A stretch of DNA of 64,000 nucleotides from Prostheceraeus crozeri (GCA_907163375.1 CAJQUW010000477.1:1-64000); one strand, 5' to 3'; shown: positions 11,851-24,217, numbered from the stretch's first letter. Made by a program: numbers and translations. The notes: generated from the sequence alone by a model not told the origin.

Positions 11851-12754
11851 TTTTGATAGGCCCTATAATTTGAGCGCTTCCACTGCCGAGGCAGCTGCGT
11901 ACCAATAAATTGGGTCTAAAACTATTGATTTCATCATCATTTCGATTAAAGCGATCGTAAAGCAATACGATTTCCGTCCGCGGATTTTTGAACATTCCTT
12001 TGCCACCAGTGGCTTGTACAATTGTTATCATTTTTAATTATCACAGACACCGTTCGGGATAGCGTGAATCTTGCTTTACAATAGGTGTATAATTTCTTGC
12101 AATGTGAAAGATCTGGAGCAAAAATAATGTACTTTATTTTAGAGTTTGCTAATTGTTATCTTGAAAGTTAAGCTTTATGCAGCGTTGCCATAGTGATGCA
12201 AATTCTCCATGTGTTGATGAACATATGATGAAGTATAAGCATAAGCAACCCGCCACTGGTAGAGCAAAATCACATCATCAAAGACAGTGATTGCAATTAA
12301 TTTTGAAAGACATAAATGGGTTCACATCATTATTCAGATTCAAGAAATGAGACATGAATTTAGTGAATCATAAGCCGGTGAAAATTGAATCAAAAACTTG
12401 AATTTCAGTCAAGAAAACACGGATAAGATCGCGTTTTTTCATGAAGACTTCCAATATGATGCCGTTCATTATATTTTCTTGATAATCAGCTTGATTTCCA
12501 CTTAGTTAGGATGATTATTAGCAAATATTCATTCCCTTGATATCCAACTTGCGTTATACTACTTGCAACGGGAGTCATCTCAGTCGTATTTAAATTGGCT
12601 AAATTAGAATTTTTATAGAAATTTTTTAGTTAAAGAAGTTTTGACTTTTCAATTGATCTCTAGCCATAATAATAAACACCTGAAGACATCGAAAACCAAG
12701 CATTAAGGTTGTTGCGCACCTAGTTGTTGATTGGTCGATGTCTATGATAATAAT

Positions 12755-12832
12755 TACTTGGGGTCCACAGTGGACCCCATAGACCCCATACGTTAAAATT
12801 GTAGGTGTAAGTCTGTGGTATCGAAGGGTTAA
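12755..12832. repeat. possible piggyBac-type terminus with hairpin
   Basis: Read on the minus strand the sequence starts TTAACCCTTCGATACC, the TTAA-CCCT arrangement typical of piggyBac ends. About 50 bases further in it holds a perfect 9-bp inverted repeat around one base (GGGGTCCAC-A-GTGGACCCC at 12758-12776). No transposase is attached. A matching opposite end was not found, so this may be one end of a non-autonomous element or chance. Confidence 0.35.
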
Positions 12833-14255
12833 TTATTGCTGAACCATTGAGTAAGTATGTGTAGCTACTGCTCTAACTCTTGACTCTATGATTCGACTTC
12901 ACTTTTATTCCTAATTTGCTTTTGGATCTGTCGAAATAGCTTGCTGTCCGTGTGGATTGCTGAAAGGAGAGGCTTTCAGACCAACTGTAAAAGCATCGAA
13001 ATAAGAGAAAAAAAAATTATAAAGAAAAAAAGGATGCAAAATACGATGTCTATGATTTAACGTTTGAGTTTCAAACAGATGATGAAATGTGATGTGAAAT
13101 TGACGCCTTCAACTTCAGGATTGGCTGACAGCATCAGTAACTTGGCAATTGACGCTGACGCTATCGTCGTCAGTTTTTTTTCATTGACGCGTGCAACGCT
13201 GTCAATAGCATAGAGGTCAATAGTATGTTGCCTTCTACTCTGCGTGGATGATGAGTTCCTCGATTTTTGTTTTGCTGCATCAAACAAAGTTTGTGAAAAT
13301 GTTTTGCGGCGCTTGATTATCGGGCATGCGTATCGTTCTAGTGCTGGGAAATGGAAGTTCACATTCTCGTGTTCTTTCTATGAGAAGTACCTCACAAATT
13401 GGAGTCTCGAACTGTCAATACCACATGACCTGATTATGCATAATGTTGAGAAGCTTTTTTTGCTGACTATTTTGATACACGATTCCCCATCTCTATGATT
13501 GGTAATTATTTTAAAGATAAAAACACGTAATCGCAATCTGATAATTTGGTGCGATAATTATGAATTCCGTGATTTTAACCTCTAATCGTATGAAATCCAG
13601 CGGATATAAAGCCATGCAACTGTGTGAATCTTGAACTTGGCAAATTTCTGCAGCATATATGCTCTTAATGCGAGTTGGGTTTGCTCCAGATCACCTGTAG
13701 GCTGTAGGCAGTCAGGCTACAGGGAGTCAGATACTCCCGTCTCGTTTGAAGCGATTCCTGATTTTGGATGGTGCTTAATCATCGAATATGCATTATGCTT
13801 TACATCTTTCCGACTACATCCTTCGTTATTCAACCTGGGATCGCTGCCACTGAACAAAGTCCCGGCAACTAATCTTAATTGAAACCAGCTGCAGCCGGGG
13901 TCCCTCAATATATCATGTTAAAGATAAAGTTGTGTATATACAGGGTTGTCGGAAAATTGATACCTATTTTGAAAGGTCTCTAGTTCGTTAAGTACTGTTC
14001 AGGTTTGCATTGTATTCAAACTTGATGTGTATCACGCCTTGCCATTTGTCTCTGCAAAGTTTGATAGTTAGATTCTTAATACCGTGAAATGGGGTGACTT
14101 TGCCACTTTTTTAACTTGTCGCGTATGGTTGTAAAAGACATCAAGTTATTTATTCATGTTCTTTTGTCCGTAGCATGGGTATATAGTCGTACTTTTGTGA
14201 TATGTAGTCATCGGATTAATTAAGCTTGTATTTCTGTTTTTTTAAAGAATGTTGG

Positions 14256-14294
14256 GTGGCAAAGTCACCCCGCGTTTTGGGGTGACATTGCCAC
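14256..14294. repeat. subterminal palindrome of pogo element 1
   Basis: GTGGCAAAGTCACCCC followed after a short spacer by GGGGTGACATTGCCAC. Each arm repeats the terminal inverted repeat motif, so the element end carries one terminal and two subterminal copies. Such spacing is typical for transposase binding sites. Confidence 0.75.
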
Positions 14295-14464
14295 TTTAAA
14301 ATTTCTCAATGTGAACCTTACATGGAGCGGAATTAAAACGTTGGAAATGATCTAAACTATTTATTAACAAAATAAACAGCCAACAAGGCTTACAAAAACA
14401 CGTTTATGACACGTCGTACAGCTCAAAGAATTACTTAGCAATCAGCTCACGCTCAGGGTCATCC

Positions 14465-16530
14465 TCATTCGTCGGACAATTCAGAGAATTTCTTATCGAT
14501 CAGTTCAAATTCAGTCTCGTTCAGTTGATAAGAGACGTTTCTGGTGGAAGAAGACGATGCTGGTTGAAATGGTATGTTGGCCAGACGGTGGAGTACTTCA
14601 GTTGCCTTTACACTTTGTCGGTCAATCTTTGATGGCCATTTGAATCTGTAATTGATGGAAAGTGAAACACCTGACAATGATTTTTTTCTAAGAGCTTACC
14701 TGTTCCGCGACAGATTTTGCATGAAAATCACTTGCAGATTCCCGCTTTCAGCATCAACTTGCTGAACTTGACCAATATACCACTGATCATACACAAATGC
14801 AATCCAATCATTTGTTTTGAATGGTGTTCCGTCATCATGATCTACCAAGGAGCTAAGGAAAGCAAAAACTGGAACCTGTTTGTTGACTTGGCCTAAAGGA
14901 GATTCATTTAATTCCCTAGTTCAGTAATGTTGAATCATCAGTTATTAATCTGAAATCATGGAAATTTATTAAGTTCTAGGCGATTATTGTCGAAAACTAT
15001 TAGACTACAGCCTATGAGATTATTGAGAACATCATTGTGCCATAGCGCAAAATAGAACACAAAAGGATACTCGTCTCTGAATCTGATTCGTTTTCACTTG
15101 ATGAACTGCTTTCCGACTGACTTTCCCAGATGAGATTGAACTTATTTCTGGAGCAGTATTTTGTCTTAGCTCAGCAGGAGAAACTGATTTCCCTGGAAGG
15201 ACATCCAGTCGCTTGCGTTTCGGTTTGACGTTTTCCTTGTCATCAACAGTTTTTCTTTGACCATATCGACTTGTCTGGAGGTATTCAAGCAATGTATCAC
15301 TTATTGACTCGTTGAGGGAAGTGCTATCTGAAGTATTATGGTCGTTGTTCGGGATCTTTTGGAGGACAAGCTCGGGATTGAAAGGTGCGGTGCCGCAAGC
15401 TTTGAAACCAGCTTTGAGATTCGACTCTGAATTGATTTGGTCGCAGAGACTTTTTAAAAGTCCAGGGAACTTCGACTTTTCAAGACCGGCTGACTGAGGG
15501 TTCTTGATTCTGTGTTCCTCTAAAATAGATCTCCATTTCTTTTTGAAGTGGTGCGAAAAATGACACATCTAAAGGCTGCAGCAAGTGTGTAGAATTTGCT
15601 GGAAGCAATAAAAATCTTATTTGCATCTCTTCGCATGATTCTATAACTGACAGTGACAGATGTGAACTGAGATTGTCGCCAATTATAACTTTGGTTCCTT
15701 CAAGTCTTCGAGCCCAGGGAAGAACAATCCTTGTAAACCATTCTTCAAAGTTTGCCGCATCAAACCACCCGGTCTTCTTTCTTCCGAATCGCGCTCTAGG
15801 AGGCCCTCGGTCCAAGATTGCCATAAATGAGTAGCTTTGTAGACTACATATGGTGGCAGTAATTGTCCAGATGCCGACCCAGCGAACATGATGGAAATGG
15901 AGCCTTTGCTGGAGTTAATTATGCGTTCAGGGTATTTGCAGCCTCTTCTGAACAACATTTTCTTCGTACCCGGATCATCAGAGCAATTGGTTTCATCATA
16001 ATTAAGAATGTTGCTAGGGGAACATCTTTCAATGATCGCTCAACGATGCGAAAAGAAAAGTACTCTTCTACTTGTTCTCGTTCAACTTTGGCTCTGGCCC
16101 GTTTGACGTTTTGACATCTTCTTTCTCTCAAATCTTTCTTGTGTCTCGTCAAGAATGTTTTTGCCCAATCGATTCCAGGCAAATTCCTTTGAAAGCAATG
16201 GATTTTTCGTCCATAATGATCCAGGTAGTCTCTTTGCAATCATGCGAATGTCTAGCAAATCAAGTGGCATGCCAAATTCCGCGCATTTGAGAATATGTAG
16301 CACAAGCGAATCTTTTTTCTTCCTGTGTAAATATCGTTTTGTCCCCCAACTTTCTTGATGTGGCGTCCCTTGACTTTGTTTGCCAAAGTTCTTCGCGGAA
16401 TGCTGAACCGCTGAGCTACCGGCTTCACTTTCTGGCCGCTATTTACTGCTTCAATTGCTTTATTTAAAGTTTCGAGGCTGTAGTCGACGTATCGACGAGC
16501 ACCCAGTTTTCGCTTGTATTGTCTGGGCAT
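14465..16530 (-). pseudogene. pogo-like transposase remnant (CENP-B HTH and DDE domains)
   Basis: Transposase that would cut and paste its element at TA. Order on the minus strand: N-terminal psq-type helix-turn-helix (PRQYKRKLGARRYVDYSLET near 16530), a CENP-B-type second DNA-binding segment (SKEFAWNRLGKNILDETQER near 16200), then the DDE core with NYDETNCSDDPGTK (about 15999-15960), VIIGDNLSSHLS (about 15690) and LLQPLDVSFFAPLQKEM (about 15580); the last two aspartates are 35 residues apart. A C-terminal NDWIAFVYDQWYIGQVQ segment lies near 14810-14740. At least four frame breaks separate the pieces, so it is inactive. A small intron in the C-terminal part is possible but not proven. Confidence 0.85.
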
Positions 16531-17263
16531 CGTCAGCTGAAAGGTAATGTACCGATGGATACAAAATTATACCGAAAAGAAAAAGATAGAATAAGTCATA
16601 GACAATTGCATGAAATAGAAAAGATAGGATAATATTGTGCTGATCTTTCATTCATTGCTTGCAAAACTGGTTGGGGTGACTTTGCCATCGATTTTTTATA
16701 TGCATGCACAAATGTTCTAACTATCCTAATCATGTGAAATGGCAACTATGTATATTGCAGCGACAGATTATTCATATCCGAAAAAAAAAAGGGTACTTGT
16801 CCCAAAAATAGTGCACCAGATGGAAGTTTAAGAGCGACATTTCCCACTCTTTTTCATCGATGCAGAGAAAAGAGGATTATTGGACACACTCACCACTGTC
16901 TTCATAATTTTAGCGGTTTGATAAAGTAAATTAATAAACAGACTCGTGCTTAGTTGCGCTAGATAGTCATCATTTTCTTTCCTTTCAGTATAATAAATAA
17001 TACATCTGTATTTTTCATAAAATGGCAAAGTGTGGCAAATTCACCCCATTTCACGGTACTTTCAGATTTCTATGACTGAAAAGTAAGCAATCTTCTGTCA
17101 GATCTTGAAAAGTAAACAAACTTTTATCAGATCTTGAAAAACTCAATTGATATTGTGGCACAGATTTCTAAAGATAGAGCTGCATATTTTGCCTTAACTC
17201 GATTTACATAAATTTTGATTACTTGTTCAGTTTCAAGCAAATGCTTGGTTTCAATCGAATGAA

Positions 17264-17960
17264 ATGGCAGACCAGTTGACATTGAAAGAACATGCCCAAG
17301 TGGCTTCTCGAGATGAAATCTTTCAGTCAGTTGTTGCCGTACAACGATGTTGGAAATCCATCCATGGTCTCCATGCATATCTGAATCCGCGGACCATTAA
17401 GAACTGCCACTTTAAGCTGATGACGGGCGGTTCCGTATCCGATGCTCCCAGGAGTGGACGCCCTTCAACTGTCAGTAGATCAGAAGACCAGTAGGCCTTG
17501 TTCGAGACATGGTTTCACCCGAAGTCCCGGCAAGTCAACTCGACAGGCTGCGCGCGAGTCCGGTCTCTCTCGATACGCGGTGAGGGGAGAACAGCCGCTG
17601 AAAAAGGAGCTGAGGGGGAGAGCATGGAAAACCCCATTATTGTCAATCATTATCGCCGGTGGACCATGACACTTGTCTTGAATATGGAACACGAATGCTC
17701 CATTGGTTTGAAAGAAACGAAAAATCTTTCACAACATCTTGTGGACGATGAATCTGTGTTTCATGATTGGTGGATTCGTCAATCGCCGCAACTGCCACTA
17801 TTGGGCAGAAAACGATCCTAGGATTCGTTGGAGAGAAATTGCAATCAAGACCGAGTGTGACTGTCTGGTGTGGCATGACGGCAAATACTTGAAGTACTCT
17901 TGAAGTGTACTTCTTAGCGGAAGTTAGGTAGACATTATAGTTGCGTTGAATATCAAAATC
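17264..17960 (+). pseudogene. IS630/mariner-like transposase remnant with N-terminal HTH
   Basis: The first 76 codons encode a helix-turn-helix of the kind found at the N-terminus of many mariner/IS630-like proteins (DUF4817-type): VQRCWKSIHG, then LNPRTIKN and GGSVSDAPRSGRPSTV. Further on, in shifted frames, the DNA still reads DESVFHDGGFVNRRNCHYWA at about 17750-17810, the first catalytic aspartate region, followed by a VWHDG-like strand near 17865. At least three reading-frame changes and several stops separate these pieces, so the gene is dead. It would have catalysed cut-and-paste transposition into TA. Family is fairly sure; subfamily is not. Confidence 0.65.
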
Positions 17961-18000
17961 TTGGCGAGGACGAAAAGTAAGCGAGTTGCTCTCAAACGAG

Positions 18001-19544
18001 CTTTGATCGATCAAACATGACGTGAGAGATGTAGCGCAGCGAAGCATTGTATGCACTGTTATAGCCACAGAATAAGATTACATAGTAGATGTTGACGGTG
18101 TATGTAGATATCACAGAACAATGAATCAGAAATGACAGCTGTATATTAAATGCCTCATGGGTGTTTGCCTCTCATACTTGGTGGATAAGAGAATGCTCTC
18201 TGCCGTGGACAGCGAGTCGTTTCAAAGTTTTTTTGAACAAATTCGTGCGTTTTCCATTTGTCAATGCGTGGAGCAGTCAGGGAGGACAGTCTTCGTCAAC
18301 TCGACTCGACCTTGCATATCCTTCATACTTCGTATACCTTTTTCGTCGCTAGGATTTTTGAGGGGTGTGGGGGGGGAGAGGGAAGGATGGATTGGATAAC
18401 AATCTTTTGTGAATTGGCTAGTAGAGCAGTATGGGGTGATTTGTCACCTTTTCTGTAATCGGCTTCCATGACCAAACAACTAATTCATCGTAAATTTACA
18501 TTTAATATCTGTACTGTACTTTTCAACGTATTTCCTAATTTTTTAATATCGCAAATTTTTTCGATTAGGCCTTCATCTTCAAATTTCAATTTCAAAAAAT
18601 GTGATAGACCTATAGCACTATGGTGGGGTGATGCGACACTCCCTAATTCAACCTCAGTAACTTGCCTCTGAATGTTACGATATTACAATTTGATGAATTA
18701 GAGTATCTAGCGTTCTGATGGCTATGTGTTTCATGATAAGAAACATGTATATACATAGACCTCTAACATAAGGGACCGAGGCCTACATAAGCATGTAATT
18801 AGGACTTCTTGCCAAACTGCGTAGTCGGGACTGTTTCGTAAGATATTTGAAGCATGCAAACAAATCAAATCTAGGCTGTTGATTCGCAAATACTCCGTAA
18901 AATTTCAATATGCTACTGTATAGGCACAGAAAACTAATTTTAGGCAAACATGAATTGACAAACATTGATTTGAAAAATTACTAATTCCAAGGCATCTGTA
19001 AAAGATGAAAAACAAAAACAGGGAATGGGTTCAAAGTAAACAGCTGACGTCTCGAGTATATCGAAGAGTTGGAAAATTCGTTGCTATGATGTTATACTTC
19101 GTTGACTTAGTTAAGAGAAAAATGGTAGTACCGGTTGATTTTAGTTTATTGGAAACAAAATATCCTGAAAGTACCAAATTGCAAAAACTTCTTATAAATA
19201 AGGTGAACCTCATTTCTACCTCTGTCAGAAAAACGATTGTGCCATAACCTTAAATTACATGCGCCAAATGTCCTTCATAATAGAGCTTCAATATGTATAT
19301 TCGAATTTTTAATACAAAGCAAGGCTGTAGGTAGGTGCCATATCAATCACCCCATTCTCTCCTATTTCTTTATAGTTTCATAGACTTTGGAAGAGAAAAT
19401 GTGTTTATTGTATTTTGTATCAAATAATTTTAGAAACGTTACCGCAGTTTTAACACACAGAGTCTCCTCTCTCGACCAAAGCAGTTGTGACAAGCGAAGT
19501 GATCAACACCTTATGGAGATTTTTTAACTCTTTGAAGAGCACGC
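18001..19544. other. intergenic stretch with a possible small pogo-related element
   Basis: No recognisable gene. GTATGGGGTGATTTGTCACC at about 18429 and, inverted, ATCAATCACCCCATTCTC at about 19345-19362 share an ATGGGGTGATT core resembling the pogo 1 terminus; a further GGTGGGGTGATGCGACAC lies at 18622. This could be a non-autonomous element of about 930 bp. An 80-codon open frame at 19005-19247 has no known domain. The match is short and I hold it loosely. Confidence 0.4.
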
Positions 19545-19947
19545 TACCGTCAAACGCCCTAACTTTGGCCAGACGTCCTAACTTTAGTTACTGGTGGTGC
19601 ATCGGTTTAAGTCTTTTTTTTCGGAGGAATAATGCACATTGAATATCAATATAGTATATTGATATACATGTATAGTATATTATATACTATACCAAGTTGA
19701 AGTCCTATACTACGACAATTACAATGTGTCATCAGTTTCGCAATATTTGTTTTTCTATACTTTAGAAAACATCTTTAACTGAAAAACAGGCATTTTGGAG
19801 GGAAAATTTGAAATTCAAAATGGTACTATGTTCAGTTTGAAACGAAAACCTATGATAACACTAAAACAGATTATATTGTTCTTCATACGTGATATAAACA
19901 TATGGTAATAGCATTGAAGCTAATCTTCAAAAAATACCTGTTTTTTC

Positions 19948-20011
19948 TAGGGTGGCTAAAGTTAGGATGCAAAAATTGAGAAAAAATCCTAACTTTAGCC
20001 ACTTACCCTAG
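19948..20011. repeat. left subterminal palindrome of pogo element 2
   Basis: Inverted pair CTAGGGTGGCTAAAGTTAGG and CCTAACTTTAGCCACTTACC separated by about 20 A-rich bases. The arms repeat the CCTAACTTT core of the terminal repeat. It lies between the left terminus and the piggyBac insertion. Confidence 0.75.
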
Positions 20012-20077
20012 ACATCTGTACGAATACGATTTTCTATAACTGTCTAAATTTAGTGAAAACTAAATTTCGATACTTTA

Positions 20078-22986
20078 CCCTTTCACGCCCATTTCCTCGG
20101 ATGCCAATAAAATCGACTTTTTTTTCGTTTCCTATTCATATTTGATCATTAGAATATAAAAATGATGTTTTGGCTGCTTGTATTGATTTGTATCGTGTAT
20201 AACACTATGTTACCATGCGGTAACATTGAGCGGTGGCTAGTCTGTCACGTTTTTTCCAAATAGCAAAGGAGCATATTCTTCTAAATCATTTTCTAAAATT
20301 CTTCTTCGATTTATGATATGCAATTATAATTCTGATACGAGATGTCAGATAGGACTATTTTTATAAAATATTTGCGTCCCAAACCATCAGAAACTCGACG
20401 ATATTATGTTTTATTCTAGTATTTAATTCACAATTAGACGTAGATTTAGATGAAAACTAAATAATTTGATAAAAGTTTATATTTATCGAGGTACTCCAAA
20501 GAAAATTTCATCAATTACAAAAGATAGGAATTACATGCAATGCAAGAATTGTTTTGTTAGACAAGTTACAACTGGGGCTGGCATTTTTTATGCATTCAGC
20601 TTCGCATATTTCGTCAGAAATAAGTATAAAGTACACACAAACTTATAGACTTCACGTAATCAATATGGCCTAAACTACTGATGGTAATTATAGAAACAAT
20701 TGTTCTCTGAATTCAAATAGAGTGACACATCACATTTCTGGCAAATCCAACGACTCACCCACTGCATCCGAAGTTCTTGCACCGAATTCTTCTACTTGAA
20801 TAGAAAGGCCAATGACCAATTTGGTCTCTTCTAGAATCTGATTCCAATCGATATTGCTGCCTGGAAGGAGAAGTCATTTGCCCTGAAGTGTCAATCATTC
20901 TTCGTTTTCTGTTGCTTGATTTTCTTGCTTTCAAAAGTCCTTTCGCAATGGAAATGGTGAATTTCATCAAGGACACATTCTTTTCCTCTTCAGTATTTCT
21001 TCTGTAGACAAGCCAGCAGTTATTGATCGCAATGCTCAGCATTTGATAGAATATTCGCATATACCATCTCCGTGAACGAAATCAGCATATCCATTTTGTC
21101 TACTCCTCATATGAATTTATTGTATTGCATTACAATATAGGGACAAGGAACATCGACAGTGGACTTTTCTTTTGATGACCAACGTTTCACGGTGCCTCGG
21201 GGTTCATCTCCAGCGTAAGTTGAAGCAAGTGTCACTGCCCGATTGTCGTACCAAGTCACGGCATTGAGTCCACTGTTTACATCAACGACTTTGTCTAAAC
21301 TATCTCGTCCTTCGGATTTCAATTCTTTTTCTGTCTTCAGAGGTGGGTTCTTCAATCTTTTCCTTCTGATAGTTCCAACGGTGAGAACACCCTTCTCCTT
21401 TTCGAGGTAAATCAGTAATTTCAAGGTCGTGAAATAGTTGTCACAAAACAACTTGAAATTCTGGTGTGAGGGTATGGCTGCGGCCAATGAAGCTACAATG
21501 TTTTTTGTCAAGGTAAAGCCTTCAATCATTATAGGTACGTTGGTTTCTGATCCACAGTAAATGATAAAGTCATATTATTCCCGATGCAGAGCATCTTGTA
21601 AAGACTTTTATACCCCATTCGGTCGGTTTCATGGGAAGATATTGCTTCATCGATAGCCTGCCTTTAAATTCGATCATCATTTCATCAACTGATTGGTGCT
21701 CTTCCGGTTCTAATATTTTGCAAACCATTTTTTCATATGCTGTAAAAGTGGCTGAACCTTGAACAACGGATCATAGCCATCATCTCCCTTTTTCTTTGAT
21801 CTTGTGTTATCTACAAAATGTAGGCTTCTTTTGATTTTTTGAAACTCATTGCGACTGAAAACATCAGCAATCACTGACCATCTAAGTCCAGACTGCCAAT
21901 ATTGACGAAAGTCCCTTGCCTGCATGATTCCGGATAATATAAGAATGCCTATGTACTTCTCAATATCGTATTTGTCAATATTGATGGAATATGAATTCTG
22001 TTGAACGGAATACAAATTTGTTTGAAACGCGATTTCATCTAAGAAGTCGTCATCAAAAACAGTCTTGAAGTATTCATATGGAGATTTCCTGTTCTCAAAG
22101 TCGCATGTGATATTAGACAACCATTCTATCCTCTTATGTATTACGTTTCGGTGACGCCAACGTGGCAGTGAATCAAAAGTATCACTGGTGATGACATCAT
22201 TGTCTTCTATTTCACTATCGCTTCCGGTACTTGAATCTTCGGATGACCCTATCAATGTCCCTTCAGTATCCACAGCATCTTCATCCACCTCGACGTCAGA
22301 CAAATTCCCATCCGGAAAAGCAATCGCCTCAACTTCGTTCTGTTCACTCATTTCTCCCATCATATTGTTTATTGCGACTGTCTTGGTTCTTCTTTTGATT
22401 CGTGTTCTCAGCATTCTGAAAAGCAACAGTTCTGAGTAAACTTATGTAGACTATTAAAAATGATCTTTAAGAGTACATTTTGTTATCATTGCGGATTGCT
22501 TGTGAGCGATAATAACATAGTGCCAGTAGTTACTTCAGTATTGACATTTTCTGAAGGAAAAGTTTTTATGTCTAAATTGATTTCCGATCTGACCTTCGTC
22601 CAATGTTGCCATTCGGTAACACTTAAAGAAAACTTCGTTTTTCAAACACATGAGCATAGTTATTAAGTTTCTTTTGACTCTTACTTCAGACAGATAGTGT
22701 ACTCAACAGGAACAAAGTGTTTGATGATGCAGGAAATCACAGCTTTCGTGATAAATTAAGTGCCAACTTACTTGTTATGAGGAAACGTCAAACACGTGAT
22801 TCTTGCTGAAACAGATTTTGAAATTTTTTTCTTCAAACAAAAGTTCATGAGTAAATTATGCAGTGCGTTAAAATTTCAGTCTTTGAAATCATGTCTATTT
22901 ATTATTTTTGACTTCAGATACATTCATATGCGTCTGATGATCGTCTGAAGTTATGTTACCGATTGGTTACAATGAGCGTGAAAGGG
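20078..22986 (-). mobile_element. piggyBac-like transposon inside pogo element 2
   Basis: Termini CCCTTTCACGC at 20078 and, inverted, at 22986. The right side is followed by TTAA (22987-22990), the piggyBac target; the left side shows TTTA at 20074-20077, one base from TTAA. Subterminal motifs with GGTAAC and CAATGAGCG are found near both ends. The element is 2909 bp and carries a broken piggyBac transposase on the minus strand. It lies between the left end of pogo element 2 and that element's transposase. Confidence 0.8.
20755..22426 (-). pseudogene. piggyBac-like transposase remnant
   Basis: Cut-and-paste transposase of the DDE_Tnp_1_7 family, which uses TTAA sites. The first 238 codons (22426-21710) show an acidic N-terminus, then the typical FDDDFLDEIAFQTNLYS and YIGILILSGIMQARDFRQYW, FSRNEFQKIKRSLHFVDN segments. 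The part around the second catalytic aspartate follows at 21529-21107 (NFKLFCDNYFTTLKLL, then GTIRRKRLKNPP and WYDNRAVTLAST). A third piece at 21060-20755 covers the C-terminal helical region. Three frames and at least two breaks mean it is inactive. No cysteine-rich C-terminus could be confirmed. Confidence 0.85.
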
Positions 22987-23148
22987 TTAAATAGCGGTAT
23001 GTATTAGTTAAGAAAATACAGCAAATCAACTCGATCGTGTCCATAATTACCATTTTCAAAAGGAAAATTTAAAAAATCCATCCAATTACAATAAAATGAA
23101 CAAAATCTCTATCTATATATGAAAAATCGGAAGCTTCTAACGGACAGT

Positions 23149-24217
23149 TCATTTATCATCAGTGTTGAATTCAACAGTCCAAACCAAACCACGACGATCC
23201 GGAATCGCGATTATCTTCTCTATAATATCACACTGTGAAATGTAGCTTACATCATCCTTTTCAGGAAAGACATTTGCGTTTTTCGAAACACGCTTCAAAT
23301 ACGAAACTTTGAAATAGTCTGGACTTACTCCAAGGAACTGGCCGATGAATAACTTCGTAGTTGGTTTGTCCTCAACCTTCAATTTAACGAGAACGAAATC
23401 TCCTTGGTTCGAATTCGTTGTTGATGGAAATTCACTTGCACTGCTTGCATTGTGATCAGCAGGATTTATCTCATTTTCATCAAAGTTTTCGCTCACATTG
23501 CTGTCGACGTCTACGTCATCTACTCCAACAGCTTTTCCTGAAGTAACAGCAAGCTTCGTTCTTCTTCTTCTTCTGGGTTGTCCACTCGAGTCTGTAGATA
23601 TTTTCCGAAGGCTTTGCAGATGATCCACTATTACTTCATCAAACTTGTTAATGCTTTCATCCAAAGGGTGTGGTAATCGCTTCAATACAGCTTCGGGAAT
23701 GAATGGAGAAATCTCATATGCAGCAAAACCACTTTTCAAATTTTCTTAATTCAGACGATTGATAAGATCACGAATCTTCACAGGGAAAGAACATTTGGGC
23801 ATAACAACATGTTTCTGTCCTTCATTTGTTAGACGCCACTCAGCGATAATAGATCTCCAGATTTTTTTAGCGGAGCTAAGAAAGCAACATCAAGCGGTTG
23901 TGTTATGTGTGTAGAATTTGGAGGCAAACATATGAATCGAATGTTTTGTTGGTGACACAAATCAATCACTTCCTTGTTGATGTGAGAGGACAAATTGTCT
24001 CCAATGATGACCTTCGGCCCGTTCTTTCGTCGAAGATACGGTAAGCAAATGGATCGAAGACAATCAGAGAAGCACTTATCGTCGAATCATCCAGATTTAC
24101 TGAACGTGAACTTGGCGCTATCAGGTCCACCTAATGTCTATTGTTTGTACAAATTCATTGACTTATAAACAACGTAAGGTGGTCGGAGATGTCCGCTAGC
24201 AGAGCCTGCAAACATAA
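23149..24217 (-). pseudogene. pogo element 2 transposase, DDE core end and C-terminal part
   Basis: Downstream half of the split transposase. It resumes next to the Harbinger with FAGSASGHLRPPYVVYKS (about 24205-24150), nearly the same as FAGSASGQLLPPYVVYKA in pogo element 1. Then come VIIGDNLSSHINKEVIDLC (about 24010) and ITQPLDVAFLSSAKKIW (about 23890), whose aspartates are 35 residues apart. The open C-terminal 196 codons (23739-23149) start KSGFAAYEISPFIPEAVLKR and end with a GDFVLVKLKVEDKPTTKLF to IPDRRGLVWTVEF segment common at the end of this group. Frame breaks plus the Harbinger insertion make it inactive. Confidence 0.85.

Larger units (their letters stand above)
10696..13938. other. 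AT-rich intergenic stretch
   Basis: About 3.2 kb without a recognisable gene; short open frames have no domain signature. It holds a low-complexity run of AAAATTTTCC/GGAAAATT words at about 11745-11850 and a piggyBac-like terminus near 12755-12832, listed separately. A related string with GGTCCCCAC and GGTCCCCAAAG lies at about 11524-11556 and may be the other side of the same small element. Confidence 0.5.
14082..17056 (-). mobile_element. pogo/Tigger-like DNA transposon 1
   Basis: A 2975-bp element with inverted termini CCGTGAAATGGGGTGACTTT (14082 inward) and the same string with one mismatch at 17056 inward, extending to about 25 bp. Both ends abut TA (14080-14081 and 17057-17058), the Tc1/mariner/pogo target. 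The GGGGTGACTTTGCCAC word recurs inside: as an inverted pair at 14256-14294 and once at 16672-16686, making likely transposase binding sites. It encodes a degraded CENP-B/jerky-type transposase on the minus strand. The family assignment is secure from the transposase and TA duplication. Confidence 0.9.
13941..18000 (+). mobile_element. decayed IS630/mariner-like element, interrupted by pogo element 1
   Basis: CAGGGTTGTCGG at 13941, preceded by TA, resembles the 5' end of mariner-like elements of this group. Sequence of the same character resumes after the pogo element ends at 17058 and leads into a plus-strand transposase remnant at 17264-17960. The simplest reading is that pogo element 1 inserted at a TA inside this element's 5' untranslated part. 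No matching right inverted repeat was found, so the right limit is approximate and the link between the two sides is an inference. Confidence 0.4.
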
